A stretch of 64,000 nucleotides of DNA from Gemmobacter denitrificans (lineage in GTDB: Bacteria > Pseudomonadota > Alphaproteobacteria > Rhodobacterales > Rhodobacteraceae). Below are positions 43,088 to 52,062 of the stretch, piece after piece. The stretch is taken from NCBI RefSeq assembly GCF_036964905.1, contig NZ_JBALHR010000001.1:1-64000 (forward strand). Direction: 5' to 3'. The notes beneath the pieces are model-generated. The model searched no databases, was not told the DNA's origin, and was given only the letters and a program-made list of their open reading frames with translations. Both the position numbers and the translations under genes were made by a program. Every line of letters begins with the position of its first letter. The stretch's first letter is position 1.

Positions 43088-44110
43088 TCAGTTCCGCGAA
43101 CGGTCCACCATCTTGCCCTTGGAAATCCAGGGCATCATGGCGCGCAGTTTCTCGCCGACCTGTTCGATCTGATGCTCGTCATTGGCGCGGCGCGAAGCCT
43201 TGATGGTGGGCTGGCCCACGGCGTTTTCCAGCATGAAGTCGCGCACGAACTTGCCCGACTGGATGTCGGCCAGAACCGCCTTCATGCGGGCTTTGGTTTC
43301 TTCGTAAGGCAGGATGCGCGGGCCGGTGACGTATTGGCCATATTCTGCGGTGTTGGAGATCGAGTAATCCATGTTGGCGATGCCGCCCTCATAGATCAGG
43401 TCCACGATCAGCTTCACCTCGTGCAGGCATTCGAAGTAGGCCATTTCCGGCTCGTAGCCCGCTTCGACCAGGGTTTCAAAGCCGCAGCGGATCAGCTCGA
43501 CCAGACCGCCGCAAAGCACGGCTTGCTCGCCGAACAGGTCGGTTTCGCATTCCTGACGGAAGTTGGTCTCGATGATGCCCGAACGGCCGCCGCCGATGGC
43601 CGAGCAATAGGACAGCGCGATGTCCTGCGCCTTGCCGGTCGCGTCCTTGTGGACGGCAAACAGGCAGGGCACGCCGCCGCCCTTGGTATATTCGCCGCGC
43701 ACGGTATGGCCCGGGCCTTTCGGGGCCATCATGATGACGTCGATGCCCGGCTTCGGCTCGATCAGGCCGAAATGCACGTTCAGACCATGGGCAAAGGCAA
43801 TGGCAGAGCCTTCGCGCAGGTTGTCATGCACGTATTTCTTGTAGGTCTCGGCCTGCAGCTCGTCGGGCATGGTGAACATGATCACGTCGCACCATGCGGC
43901 GGCTTCGGCAATGCCCATGACCTTCAGGCCTTCGCCTTCGGCTTTCTTGGCAGAAGGCGAACCTTCGCGCAGCGCCACGACGAGGTTCTTCGCGCCCGAA
44001 TCGCGCAGGTTCAGCGCATGGGCGTGGCCCTGGCTGCCATAGCCCAGGATCGCGACCTTCTTGTCCTTTATGAGGTTCACATCACAGTCGCGGTCGTAAT
44101 AAACGCGCAT
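43088..44110 (-). CDS. ilvC: Ketol-acid reductoisomerase
   Basis: A 340-residue class I enzyme, the second step of branched-chain amino acid synthesis, normal length. NADP loop GYGSQG is at 23-28; magnesium ligands are in FGEQAVLCGGLVELI and the catalytic Glu in YFECLHEVKLIVDLIYEGG. I chose the ATG at 44110, preceded by AAAGGAGACGCGAG. It is 37 kb from ilvBN and is divergent from two Lrp regulators that may control it. Confidence 0.97.
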   Translation of the reverse strand: MRVYYDRDCDVNLIKDKKVAILGYGSQGHAHALNLRDSGAKNLVVALREGSPSAKKAEGEGLKVMGIAEAAAWCDVIMFTMPDELQAETYKKYVHDNLREGSAIAFAHGLNVHFGLIEPKPGIDVIMMAPKGPGHTVRGEYTKGGGVPCLFAVHKDATGKAQDIALSYCSAIGGGRSGIIETNFRQECETDLFGEQAVLCGGLVELIRCGFETLVEAGYEPEMAYFECLHEVKLIVDLIYEGGIANMDYSISNTAEYGQYVTGPRILPYEETKARMKAVLADIQSGKFVRDFMLENAVGQPTIKASRRANDEHQIEQVGEKLRAMMPWISKGKMVDRSRN

Positions 44111-44175
44111 CTCGCGTCTCCTTTTGATTAAACTGGCGGCAGAATACGGTGCTGCCCGGGGTGATCGCTGCATAA

Positions 44176-44217
44176 TTTGACGAAATCTGGAAAACCAGCG
44201 AAAAGTCATGCGTCAAA
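44176..44217. promoter_or_regulatory. Inverted repeat in the ilvC-lrp intergenic region
   Basis: TTTGACG (44176-44182) and CGTCAAA (44211-44217) are perfect 7-bp arms 28 bp apart, facing both genes. Each TTGACG can also be read as a -35 element. The site is plausible for Lrp-type binding or paired divergent promoters. Confidence 0.5.
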
Positions 44218-44232
44218 CTGCGGATTGATGAA

Positions 44233-44697
44233 ATGTCCATTCAGATCGACGATACGGATCGCCGCCTGTTGCGGCACCTGCTGGCCGAACCGGCGCTGGC
44301 CACGGCCGATCTGGCGCAGCGGGCGGGCGTGACCCAGGCGACGTGCTGGCGGCGGCTGGAACGGTTGGCCGAACAGGGGGTGATCCGTGCGCGGCAGGCC
44401 GTGGTGGATTGGCGCGCACTGGGCTATGAGGTGGAGGTCTCGCTGCGCTTCACGCTGGACAAGACCAACCCCCGCGCCTTTGACGAGTTTCTGGCCGCCG
44501 CGCGCGATGTGCCCGAGGTGATCGGGATCGAAACCTTTCTGGGCCGCGTCGATGTGCGCCTGAATGTGATCGCCCGCGACATGGGCCATTATCAGCAGAT
44601 CTATCGCGAGCGCATCCTCAGCCTGCCGCATATCTCCGATATCGAGGCACTGATGCTGGTGGCCACGATCAAGGACAGTGCGGAGCTGCCGTTGTGA
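44233..44697 (+). CDS. Lrp/AsnC family regulator
   Basis: A 154-residue feast/famine regulator. The N-terminal winged helix-turn-helix includes LAQRAGVTQATCWRRLERLAEQGVI; the C-terminal RAM/ligand domain follows (VIGIETFLGRVDVRLNVIARD). It is divergent from ilvC and ends in a 4-bp GTGA overlap with a second Lrp gene. Confidence 0.92.
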   Translation: MSIQIDDTDRRLLRHLLAEPALATADLAQRAGVTQATCWRRLERLAEQGVIRARQAVVDWRALGYEVEVSLRFTLDKTNPRAFDEFLAAARDVPEVIGIETFLGRVDVRLNVIARDMGHYQQIYRERILSLPHISDIEALMLVATIKDSAELPL

Positions 44698-45155
44698 TCG
44701 ACCTTGATGATATCGACCGTGCCTTCCTACGCGATCTGGCCCGTGACGGCACGCTGTCGGCGGGCGAATTGGGGCGGCGACATGGGATCAGCCAGCCCGC
44801 CGCCTGGCGCAGGGTGAAACGGCTGACCGAGGCGGGCATTCTGGCAGGCCAGCGCGTTCTGGTGGACCGCGCGGCGCTTGGCTTTGGCGTCACGGTGTTT
44901 CTGGGGGTCAAGCTGGCCACCAAGGGCCGGGTCAGCCTTGAGGATTTCGAACGCGCGGTGACCGCGATCCCCGAGGTGCAGGTGGTGCAGCATGTGCTGG
45001 GCCTGTTCGATTACCGTCTGCGCGTGGTGGCCCGCGACATTGCCGATTTTGAACGTGTCTTGCGCCGTCGGATCATGACGCTGCCGGGCGTGGGGCAGGT
45101 GGAGGCCAATGTGCTGTTGAGCGAGGAACCACGTCCGGGCCCCTTGCCGGGGTGA
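44694..45155 (+). CDS. Second Lrp/AsnC family regulator
   Basis: A 153-residue paralogue of the upstream regulator. The helix-turn-helix is LGRRHGISQPAAWRRVKRLTEAGIL and the RAM domain follows (VQVVQHVLGLFDYRLRVVARD). It starts at a GTG overlapping the previous stop. The two may form heteromers and share the divergent ilvC region; tandem Lrp pairs of this kind occur in alphaproteobacteria. Confidence 0.92.
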   Translation: MIDLDDIDRAFLRDLARDGTLSAGELGRRHGISQPAAWRRVKRLTEAGILAGQRVLVDRAALGFGVTVFLGVKLATKGRVSLEDFERAVTAIPEVQVVQHVLGLFDYRLRVVARDIADFERVLRRRIMTLPGVGQVEANVLLSEEPRPGPLPG

Positions 45156-45268
45156 TGCAGGCCGCTGCCGCGCAGGGGTGCGGCGTTTCAACCGCGCCCC
45201 TGTCGGTTTTCGGCTGTGGCAGGCCGCGCGGTCAGGCTAGGATCGGGCAAAAGGCAAAGGAGGATGCC

Positions 45269-46396
45269 ATGCCAGGATTGCACCCCGAGGTGGACCCCGA
45301 TGGTCTGCAGGAATTTTCGGTGGTTTTCACCGACCGTTCGCTCAACCACATGTCGGCCCGGTTTCAGGGGGTGATGCGCGATATCTCACGGCTGTTGCGG
45401 CAGGTTTATGCTGCGCAGGCCGTGGCCCTGGTGCCTGGTGGCGGCAGCTATGCGATGGAGGCCGTGGCGCGGCAGTTCACCAGCGGTGGCCATGCGCTGA
45501 TCGTGCGCAATGGCTGGTTCAGCTATCGCTGGACGCAGATTTTCGAAGCGGGCGGCTTTGCTGCCGATACGACCGTGGTCATGGCGCGGCAGGCCGGGAA
45601 TGGTGTGCGTGCCCCCTTTGCCCCGCCGCCGATCGACGAGGTCTGCGCCCGTATCCGCGAGGCCCGGCCCGATGTGGTCTTTGCGCCGCATGTGGAAACC
45701 AGCGCCGGGCTGATCCTGCCGGATGATTACATCACCGCCATGGCCGTCGCCGCGCATGAAGTGGGCGCATTGATGGTGCTGGATTGCATCGCCTCGGGTG
45801 CGATCTGGGTCGATATGGCGGCAACGGGCGTGGATGTGCTGATTTCGGCCCCGCAAAAGGGCTGGTCGGCTTCGCCGTCCGCCGGTCTGGTGATGATGTC
45901 CGACCTTGCGCTGGCGCGGCTGGAGACGACCAGTTCCAACAGTTTTGCACTGGACCTGAAGAAATGGCGGGCAATCATGGCGGCCTATGAAGGAGGCGGC
46001 CATGCCTATCACGCCACAATGCCGACCGATGCGCTGCTGGGATTCCGCGATGCGATGCTGGAAACCGAGACGATGGGGTTCGAAACCCTTCGCCGCGCGC
46101 AATGGCATTTGGGGCAGGGGGTGCGGGCCATGCTGGCAGCCAAAGGGGTGCAATCGGTGGCGGCAGAGGGCTTTGCTGCGCCGGGCGTGGTCGTCAGCTA
46201 TACCGACGATCCCGAGATCCAGTCGGGGCGCAAGTTTCTGGCCGAAGGCATGCAGATTGCCGCCGGCGTGCCCTTGCAGGTGGGTGAAGGGGCCGAGTTC
46301 CGCACCTTCCGGCTGGGTCTGTTCGGGCTGGACAAACTGGCCGATGTCGATGGCACGCTGGCCCGGCTGGGGGCTGTGATCGACAGGGTGTTGTAA
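45269..46396 (+). CDS. Class V aminotransferase (alanine-glyoxylate/serine-pyruvate type)
   Basis: A 375-residue PLP enzyme. The Schiff-base lysine is K197 in ISAPQKGWSASPS; cofactor-binding GGGSYAMEAVARQF and VLDCIASGAIWVDM precede it. AGGAGG lies 6 nt before the ATG at 45269. Family members include alanine-glyoxylate, serine-glyoxylate and serine-pyruvate aminotransferases. Its neighbours (XRE-cupin regulator, kbl-tdh) point to glycine/serine/threonine metabolism, which I infer only from position. Confidence 0.85.
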   Translation: MPGLHPEVDPDGLQEFSVVFTDRSLNHMSARFQGVMRDISRLLRQVYAAQAVALVPGGGSYAMEAVARQFTSGGHALIVRNGWFSYRWTQIFEAGGFAADTTVVMARQAGNGVRAPFAPPPIDEVCARIREARPDVVFAPHVETSAGLILPDDYITAMAVAAHEVGALMVLDCIASGAIWVDMAATGVDVLISAPQKGWSASPSAGLVMMSDLALARLETTSSNSFALDLKKWRAIMAAYEGGGHAYHATMPTDALLGFRDAMLETETMGFETLRRAQWHLGQGVRAMLAAKGVQSVAAEGFAAPGVVVSYTDDPEIQSGRKFLAEGMQIAAGVPLQVGEGAEFRTFRLGLFGLDKLADVDGTLARLGAVIDRVL

Positions 46397-46460
46397 CTGC
46401 GGCCCGATCTGCCTGCGCGCCCTGATTGACGTCAGGCCCCGGCCCGGGCAATCATGCCAC

Positions 46461-47018
46461 ATGAACCCAAGATCGGATATCCATGACCGTCTGGCCGCGA
46501 GCCTGCGCGAAGCCCGCAAGGCGCGCGGGCTCAGCCTTGATGCGGTGGCCAAACTGTCGGGCGTGTCGCGTTCCATGGTCAGCCAGATCGAACGCGCCGA
46601 AAGTTCGCCCACGGTGGCGACGTTGTGGAACCTGACCCAGGCGCTGCAGGTGGATTTCGCCGGTTTGCTCGAGGGGCGTCCGCAAGGCGGGATCGAGGTG
46701 GTGCGTGCGGCTGCCGCGCCGGTGATTGCCGGGCGCGGCGAAGGCGTGCGCATCCGCATCCTTTCCCCGCCCGAGGCTGTGGGGGAGCATGAGGTGTATG
46801 AACTGCAGTTCCGCGCCGGGGGCGCGCTGGTTTCCGACCCGCACAGCCCCGGTTGCCGCGAACATCTGACGGTGATCGAAGGCGATCTGACCGTGCAATG
46901 CGGCGAAGATGAACAAAGGCTGGGGCCGGGGGATACGGCGCGCTATGCCGCCGACCGCGATCACGCGATCCGCGCCACGGAGGCTGCGCGCGCCATCCTG
47001 ATCGTGCAAGACAGTTGA
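46461..47018 (+). CDS. XRE regulator with cupin domain
   Basis: A 185-residue regulator. The N-terminal XRE helix-turn-helix (LDAVAKLSGVSRSMVSQIER) is joined to a C-terminal cupin (residues about 110-183, with SPGCREHLTVIEGDLTV and LGPGDTARY). Such proteins, for example PuuR-like ones, sense small metabolites. It stands between the aminotransferase and kbl, and palindromes at 47065-47082 could be its site. Confidence 0.9.
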   Translation: MNPRSDIHDRLAASLREARKARGLSLDAVAKLSGVSRSMVSQIERAESSPTVATLWNLTQALQVDFAGLLEGRPQGGIEVVRAAAAPVIAGRGEGVRIRILSPPEAVGEHEVYELQFRAGGALVSDPHSPGCREHLTVIEGDLTVQCGEDEQRLGPGDTARYAADRDHAIRATEAARAILIVQDS

Positions 47019-47064
47019 TCCGGCAGCGGGGGCATCCCCGCAGGGAATGGACCGAGCGCCTAGG

Positions 47065-47082
47065 AATCCGTTTTCACGGATT
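47065..47082. promoter_or_regulatory. Palindromic operator upstream of kbl-tdh
   Basis: AATCCGT-tttc-ACGGATT is a perfect 7-bp inverted repeat, nested within GGAAT...ATTCC. It lies 68 bp upstream of kbl. A candidate promoter TTGGCG-N18-TATAAC (47106-47135) lies between. Confidence 0.55.
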
Positions 47083-47150
47083 ATATTCCGCTATCTTGAC
47101 GTATCTTGGCGCATCTGGCATGTTTCCAGTATAACGGAAGGTGGTCTGTC

Positions 47151-48350
47151 ATGGCGGAATTTGGGAAGGCAGAGTTTCTGGCGCATCTGGGCGAGGTGCT
47201 GGCGGGGATCGAGGCGGAGGGCTTGCTGAAGCGCGAGCGGCTGATCCATGGGCCGCAGGGCGCCCATGTGGAGGTGGCGGGGCGCAAGCTGTTGAACCTG
47301 TGCGCCAACAATTACCTTGGGCTGGCGGATGATCCGCGGCTGGTCGCGGCGGCGCGCACGGCGATGGACGGGCAGGGCTATGGCATGGCCTCTGTCCGGT
47401 TCATCTGCGGCACGCAAGACCTGCATCGGAAGCTGGAGGCGCGGCTGGCGCAGTTCTTGGGCATGGAGGACAGCATTCTGTTCGCCGCCTGTTTCGATGC
47501 CAATGGCGGGCTGTTCGAGCCGCTGCTGGGGCCGGAAGATGCGGTGATCTCGGACAGTCTGAACCATGCCAGCATCATTGATGGCATCCGGCTGTGCAAG
47601 GCCAAGCGCTATCGCTATGTCAATTCCGATATGGCGGATCTGGAGGCGCAACTGGTGCAGGCGCGGGCCGATGGCGCGCGGTTCATCCTGATTGCCACCG
47701 ATGGCGTGTTCTCGATGGATGGCTATCTGGCGAAACTGGGTGAGATCAAGGCCTTGGCCGACCGTTACGGCGCCATGGTGATGGTGGATGATTGCCATGC
47801 CACGGGCTTCATGGGGCCGCAGGGGCGCGGCACACCCGCCCATGCCGGGGTCTCGGTCGATATTCTGACCGGCACTTTGGGCAAGGCGCTCGGCGGCGCT
47901 TTGGGCGGCTATATTGCCGGGCCGCAGGCGGTGATTGATCTGCTGCGGCAGCGGGCGCGGCCCTATCTGTTTTCCAACGCGCTGCCGCCTGCGGTGGTGG
48001 CGGCGGGTCTGGCGGCGCTGGACATCGTGGAGGCGGCCGATGATCTGCGCGCGCAACTGTTTGAAAATGCGCGCTATTGGCGGGCGGGGTTGGCGGATGC
48101 GGGGTTCCGGCTGCTGGACGGGGAACACCCGATCGTGCCGGTGATGCTGGGCGATGCCAAGCTCGCGCAGGCCATGGCCGCCGATCTCTATGAGCGGGGC
48201 GTTTATGTGGCCGGGTTCTTCTTCCCCGTGGTGCCCAAGGGGCAGGCGCGCATCCGCACGCAGATGAATGCGCGGCTGACGCGGGACGATCTGGATTTCG
48301 CGCTCGACGCCTTCCGCGCGGCGGGCAAGGCAGTGGGGGCATTGGCATGA
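47151..48350 (+). CDS. kbl: Glycine C-acetyltransferase (2-amino-3-ketobutyrate CoA ligase)
   Basis: A 399-residue PLP enzyme of the alpha-oxoamine synthase family; it cleaves 2-amino-3-ketobutyrate with CoA to glycine and acetyl-CoA. PLP lysine K245 is in TGTLGKALGG; NYLGL, GYGMASVRFICGTQ and DDCHATGF are conserved. ATG at 47151 follows GGAAGGTGG. The stop overlaps tdh by ATGA, forming the two-step threonine catabolic operon. Confidence 0.96.
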   Translation: MAEFGKAEFLAHLGEVLAGIEAEGLLKRERLIHGPQGAHVEVAGRKLLNLCANNYLGLADDPRLVAAARTAMDGQGYGMASVRFICGTQDLHRKLEARLAQFLGMEDSILFAACFDANGGLFEPLLGPEDAVISDSLNHASIIDGIRLCKAKRYRYVNSDMADLEAQLVQARADGARFILIATDGVFSMDGYLAKLGEIKALADRYGAMVMVDDCHATGFMGPQGRGTPAHAGVSVDILTGTLGKALGGALGGYIAGPQAVIDLLRQRARPYLFSNALPPAVVAAGLAALDIVEAADDLRAQLFENARYWRAGLADAGFRLLDGEHPIVPVMLGDAKLAQAMAADLYERGVYVAGFFFPVVPKGQARIRTQMNARLTRDDLDFALDAFRAAGKAVGALA

Positions 48351-49384
48351 GCAACCAGATGAAGGCTTTGGCGAAGGTGAAGCCCGAAGTGGGGCTTTGG
48401 GCGGTGGAGCGCCCGGTGCCGGAGATCGGCCCGGATGATGTGCTGATCCGGGTGAACAAGACCGGGATTTGCGGCACCGATATTCACATCTGGAACTGGG
48501 ATGAATGGGCCGCGCGCACGGTGCCGGTGGGCCTTGTGACGGGCCATGAATTCGCGGGCGAGATCGTGGAGATCGGGCGCAATGTCACCGATCTGGCGGT
48601 GGGGCAGCGCTGTTCCGGCGAGGGGCATCTGATTGGTCGCCATTCGCGCCAATCCCGCGCGGGCAAGTTTCACCTCGACCCCGAGACGCGGGGCATTGGC
48701 GTGAATGAGCAGGGGGCGTTTGCGCAGTATCTGCGGCTGCCCGCCTTCAATGTGGTGCCGCTGCCCGATGCGATCGATGATGAGATCGGGGCGATCCTCG
48801 ATCCGCTGGGCAATGCGGTGCATACGGCGCTGAGCTTCGATCTGGTGGGCGAGGATGTGCTGATCACCGGCGCGGGGCCCATCGGCATCATGGCGGCGGC
48901 GGTGGCGCGGCATGTGGGGGCGCGCCATGTGGTGATCACGGATGTGAACCCGGCGCGGCTGGAGCTGGCGGCGCAAGTGGCGGATGTGGTGCCGGTGAAT
49001 GTGGCCACGGAAGATCTGCGCGAGGTGCAGGCGCGGCTGAAGATGACCCAGGGCTTTGACGTAGGGATGGAGATGAGCGGCAATCAGCGCGCGCTGGACC
49101 AGATGGTCGAGGCGCTGGTGATGGGCGGGCGCATCGCCATGCTGGGCATTCCCCCCGGCAAGAGCCCGGTGGATTGGAGCCGTATCGTCTTCAAGGCCAT
49201 CACCATCAAGGGCGTCTATGGGCGCGAGATTTTCGAGACCTGGTACAAGATGATCGCCATGCTGGAAAACGGGCTGGATGTGCGGCGCGTCATCACCCAT
49301 CGCTTCAAGGCGGGGGATTTCGAACAGGGGTTCGAGGTCATGCGCTCGGGCCTTTCGGGCAAGGTGGTGCTGGACTGGACTTGA
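48347..49384 (+). CDS. tdh: L-threonine 3-dehydrogenase lacking structural zinc cysteines
   Basis: A 345-residue zinc-dependent medium-chain dehydrogenase oxidising threonine to 2-amino-3-ketobutyrate for Kbl. The catalytic zinc ligands C42 (GICGTDIH) and H67-E68 (GHEFAGE) and the NAD loop GAGPIGIMAAAV are intact. The structural zinc lobe is not: where E. coli Tdh has four cysteines, this protein has G97, S100, S103 and D111 within GEGHLIGRHSRQSRAGKFHLD. The rest aligns closely. The gene is translationally coupled to kbl. Confidence 0.93.
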   Translation: MSNQMKALAKVKPEVGLWAVERPVPEIGPDDVLIRVNKTGICGTDIHIWNWDEWAARTVPVGLVTGHEFAGEIVEIGRNVTDLAVGQRCSGEGHLIGRHSRQSRAGKFHLDPETRGIGVNEQGAFAQYLRLPAFNVVPLPDAIDDEIGAILDPLGNAVHTALSFDLVGEDVLITGAGPIGIMAAAVARHVGARHVVITDVNPARLELAAQVADVVPVNVATEDLREVQARLKMTQGFDVGMEMSGNQRALDQMVEALVMGGRIAMLGIPPGKSPVDWSRIVFKAITIKGVYGREIFETWYKMIAMLENGLDVRRVITHRFKAGDFEQGFEVMRSGLSGKVVLDWT

Positions 49385-49527
49385 TCTGTCGAACCTGCGC
49401 CCGCGCCCCCTGTCTTGCGGGGCGTGGCCCGGCGTCGCGGGTGCCGATTGTTGCCTAACCCACTGCGCCCGTGTATCAACGCATGGATTTTGGGCCCCGG
49501 GGGCTTTGCTGGATGAAGGAAGATCGG

Positions 49528-50790
49528 ATGCGTCGGGTTGTTGTCACGGGTCTGGGAATGGTCACGCCGCTGGCCTGCGGCGTCGAGGAAACCTGGAGCC
49601 GCCTGCTGGCCGGACAATCCGGCGCGGGGCCGATCACGCGGTTCGACGCGACCAATGTGGTGACCAAATATGCCTGCGAAATCCCGATGGGCGACGGCAG
49701 CAATGGCACTTTCAACCCCGATGACTGGATGGAGCCGAAAGAACGCCGCAAGGTGGATGATTTCATCCTCTATGGCATGGCGGCAGCGGTTCAGGCGGTC
49801 AAGGATGCCGGCTGGGAACCCGAGGATGAGGAAAGCCGCCTGCGCACCGGCGTGATGATCGGGTCAGGGATCGGCGGGCTGACGTCAATTGCCGAAACCG
49901 CCGTGCTTATCAAGGAACGCGGGCCAAAGCGTGTTTCGCCCTTCTTCATTCCCGGCGCGCTCATCAACCTGATTTCGGGGCAGGTCAGCATCCGTTTCGG
50001 CTTCAAGGGGCCGAACCATGCGGTGGTGACGGCCTGTTCCACCGGGGCCCATGCCATCGGCGATGCGGCGCGGCTGATCCAGTGGGGCGATGCCGATGTG
50101 ATGCTGGCCGGTGGTGCCGAAAGCCCGATCAGCGAAATCGGCATTGCCGGGTTCAACGCCTGCAAGGCGCTGAGCACCAAACGCGCCGATGATCCGGCCA
50201 AGGCCAGCCGCCCCTATGACGCCGACCGCGATGGCTTTGTCATGGGCGAAGGCGCGGGCGTCGTGGTGCTGGAAGAATATGAACATGCCAAGGCGCGCGG
50301 CGCGAAGATTTATGCCGAAGTGCTGGGCTACGGCCTGTCGGGCGATGCCTATCACATCACCGCCCCCAGCGAGGATGGCGATGGCGGCTATCGCAGCATG
50401 CAGGCGGCGCTGAACCGCGCAGGCATCACGCCGGATCAGGTGGATTACATCAATGCCCATGGCACCAGCACCATGGCCGACACGATCGAACTGGGCGCGG
50501 TGGAACGGCTGATGGGCGATGCGGCGGCGCAGGCGACCATGTCTTCGACCAAATCGAGCATTGGCCACCTTCTGGGGGCTGCCGGAGCGGTGGAGGCCAT
50601 CTTCTGCGTGCTGGCGATCCGCGATCAGGTCGCACCGCCCACGATCAACCTGGACAATCCCGCCGTGGCTCCGAAGCTGGATCTTGCCGCCAACACGGCG
50701 GTGCATCGCAAGATTGACGTGGCGCTGTCGAACAGCTTTGGCTTTGGCGGCACCAATGCAAGCCTTGTGCTGGGCAAGGTGCGCGGCTGA
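49528..50790 (+). CDS. fabF: Beta-ketoacyl-ACP synthase II
   Basis: A 420-residue condensing enzyme of fatty acid elongation. The Cys-His-His triad is visible: C170 (TACSTGAHAI), the His of NAHGTSTMADTIE and that of SIGHLLGAAG. I chose the ATG at 49528 (MRRVVVTGLGMVTPL), preceded by GAAGGAAG; earlier in-frame starts lack support. The stop overlaps mltG by TGATG. Confidence 0.96.
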   Translation: MRRVVVTGLGMVTPLACGVEETWSRLLAGQSGAGPITRFDATNVVTKYACEIPMGDGSNGTFNPDDWMEPKERRKVDDFILYGMAAAVQAVKDAGWEPEDEESRLRTGVMIGSGIGGLTSIAETAVLIKERGPKRVSPFFIPGALINLISGQVSIRFGFKGPNHAVVTACSTGAHAIGDAARLIQWGDADVMLAGGAESPISEIGIAGFNACKALSTKRADDPAKASRPYDADRDGFVMGEGAGVVVLEEYEHAKARGAKIYAEVLGYGLSGDAYHITAPSEDGDGGYRSMQAALNRAGITPDQVDYINAHGTSTMADTIELGAVERLMGDAAAQATMSSTKSSIGHLLGAAGAVEAIFCVLAIRDQVAPPTINLDNPAVAPKLDLAANTAVHRKIDVALSNSFGFGGTNASLVLGKVRG

Positions 50791-51953
50791 TGTGGCGCTC
50801 CATCGCCTCCAACGCGCTGACGCTGTTCATCGTGCTGCTGATTGCAGTTGCCGGTCTGCTGGCCTGGGGGCGGGGGCAATTCACCGGTCCGGGGCCGTTG
50901 ACGGAATCGATCTGCGTCAAGGTTGAACGGGGCGCGTCGCTGGCCGAAGTCAGCCGCCGGCTGGAAGAACAGGGGGCCGTCAGCGATGCCCGGATCTTCC
51001 GCATTGGCGCGGATTATTCGGGCAAGGCGCAGGGTTTGAAATTCGGGTCATACCTTGTGGCCCCCGGCTCCAGCATGGAACAGGTGCTGGACGTGCTGAC
51101 GGCAGGCGGGGCCTCGACCTGCGGGCGCGAGGTGAATTACCGCATCGGTGTGGCCAAGGCCGAAATCGTGCTGCGCGAACTCGACCCGGCCAGCAACCGC
51201 TATGAAGAAGTGGCGAAATTCGATCCGGCGGCCGAAGCGGCCCCTCAGGTCTATGTTGATGCCGCATTGGAAGGCGATCTGCGCTGGCAGGTGACCTTGG
51301 CCGAGGGTGTCACCAGTTGGCAGGTGGTGGAAAGCCTGAAACGCGCCGATTTCATGGATGGCAGCATTGCCGAAGTGCCGCCCGAAGGCAGCCTTGCCCC
51401 GGATGCCTATGAGGTGGAAAAAGGCGCGGATCGCGCGGCGCTGCTGGCGAAGATGCAGGAAAAGCAGAAGGCCATTCTGGCTGACCTTTGGGCGTCACGC
51501 GTTGATGGCCTGCCCTATGACACGCCGGAAGCGGCGCTGGTCATGGCCTCCATCGTGGAAAAGGAGACCGGCGTGGCATCAGAACGCCCGCAGGTGGCCA
51601 GTGTCTTCGTGAACCGTCTGCGTCAGGGGATGCGGCTGCAGACCGACCCCACGGTGATCTATGGCATCACCAAAGGCGAAGGCGTGCTGGGCCGCGGGCT
51701 GCGCCAGAGTGAACTTCGTCGGGCAACCCCTTGGAATACCTATGTCATCGAAGGTTTGCCGCCGACGCCGATCGCCAATCCGGGGCGGCTGAGCATCGAG
51801 GCGGCGCTGAACCCGGCGGTGACGGATTACCTGTTCTTCGTGGCCGATGGCACCGGGGGCCATGCTTTTGCACAGACCCTGGAAGAACATAATGCCAATG
51901 TGGCCCGCTGGCGCGAGATCGAAGCGCAGCAGCAGCAGGGCACCAACCCGTAA
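50790..51953 (+). CDS. mltG: Endolytic transglycosylase MltG
   Basis: A 387-residue inner-membrane protein with one N-terminal helix (residues 8-27) and a periplasmic YceG domain. The catalytic-glutamate segment is MASIVEKETG, followed by VFVNRLRQGMRLQTDPTVIYG. MltG cuts nascent glycan strands to set their length. Pairing with fabF is common. A hairpin terminator follows. Confidence 0.95.
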   Translation: MWRSIASNALTLFIVLLIAVAGLLAWGRGQFTGPGPLTESICVKVERGASLAEVSRRLEEQGAVSDARIFRIGADYSGKAQGLKFGSYLVAPGSSMEQVLDVLTAGGASTCGREVNYRIGVAKAEIVLRELDPASNRYEEVAKFDPAAEAAPQVYVDAALEGDLRWQVTLAEGVTSWQVVESLKRADFMDGSIAEVPPEGSLAPDAYEVEKGADRAALLAKMQEKQKAILADLWASRVDGLPYDTPEAALVMASIVEKETGVASERPQVASVFVNRLRQGMRLQTDPTVIYGITKGEGVLGRGLRQSELRRATPWNTYVIEGLPPTPIANPGRLSIEAALNPAVTDYLFFVADGTGGHAFAQTLEEHNANVARWREIEAQQQQGTNP

Positions 51954-51976
51954 CGGGTGGGACATGCGGATTAAGT

Positions 51977-52003
51977 AAAGGGCGTCCCCGAGGGGCGCCC
52001 TTT
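51977..52003 (+). terminator. Terminator after mltG
   Basis: AAAGGGCG-t-CCCC-ga-GGGG-CGCCCTTT folds into one long stem with a bulge and a 2-nt apex. The T-tract is short (TTT). Confidence 0.7.
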
Positions 52004-52062
52004 GCATCTCTGCACTGTGTCCGTCGGGTGCGGTTTGGAGCAGCTTTCCGAGGCTGGCGATG

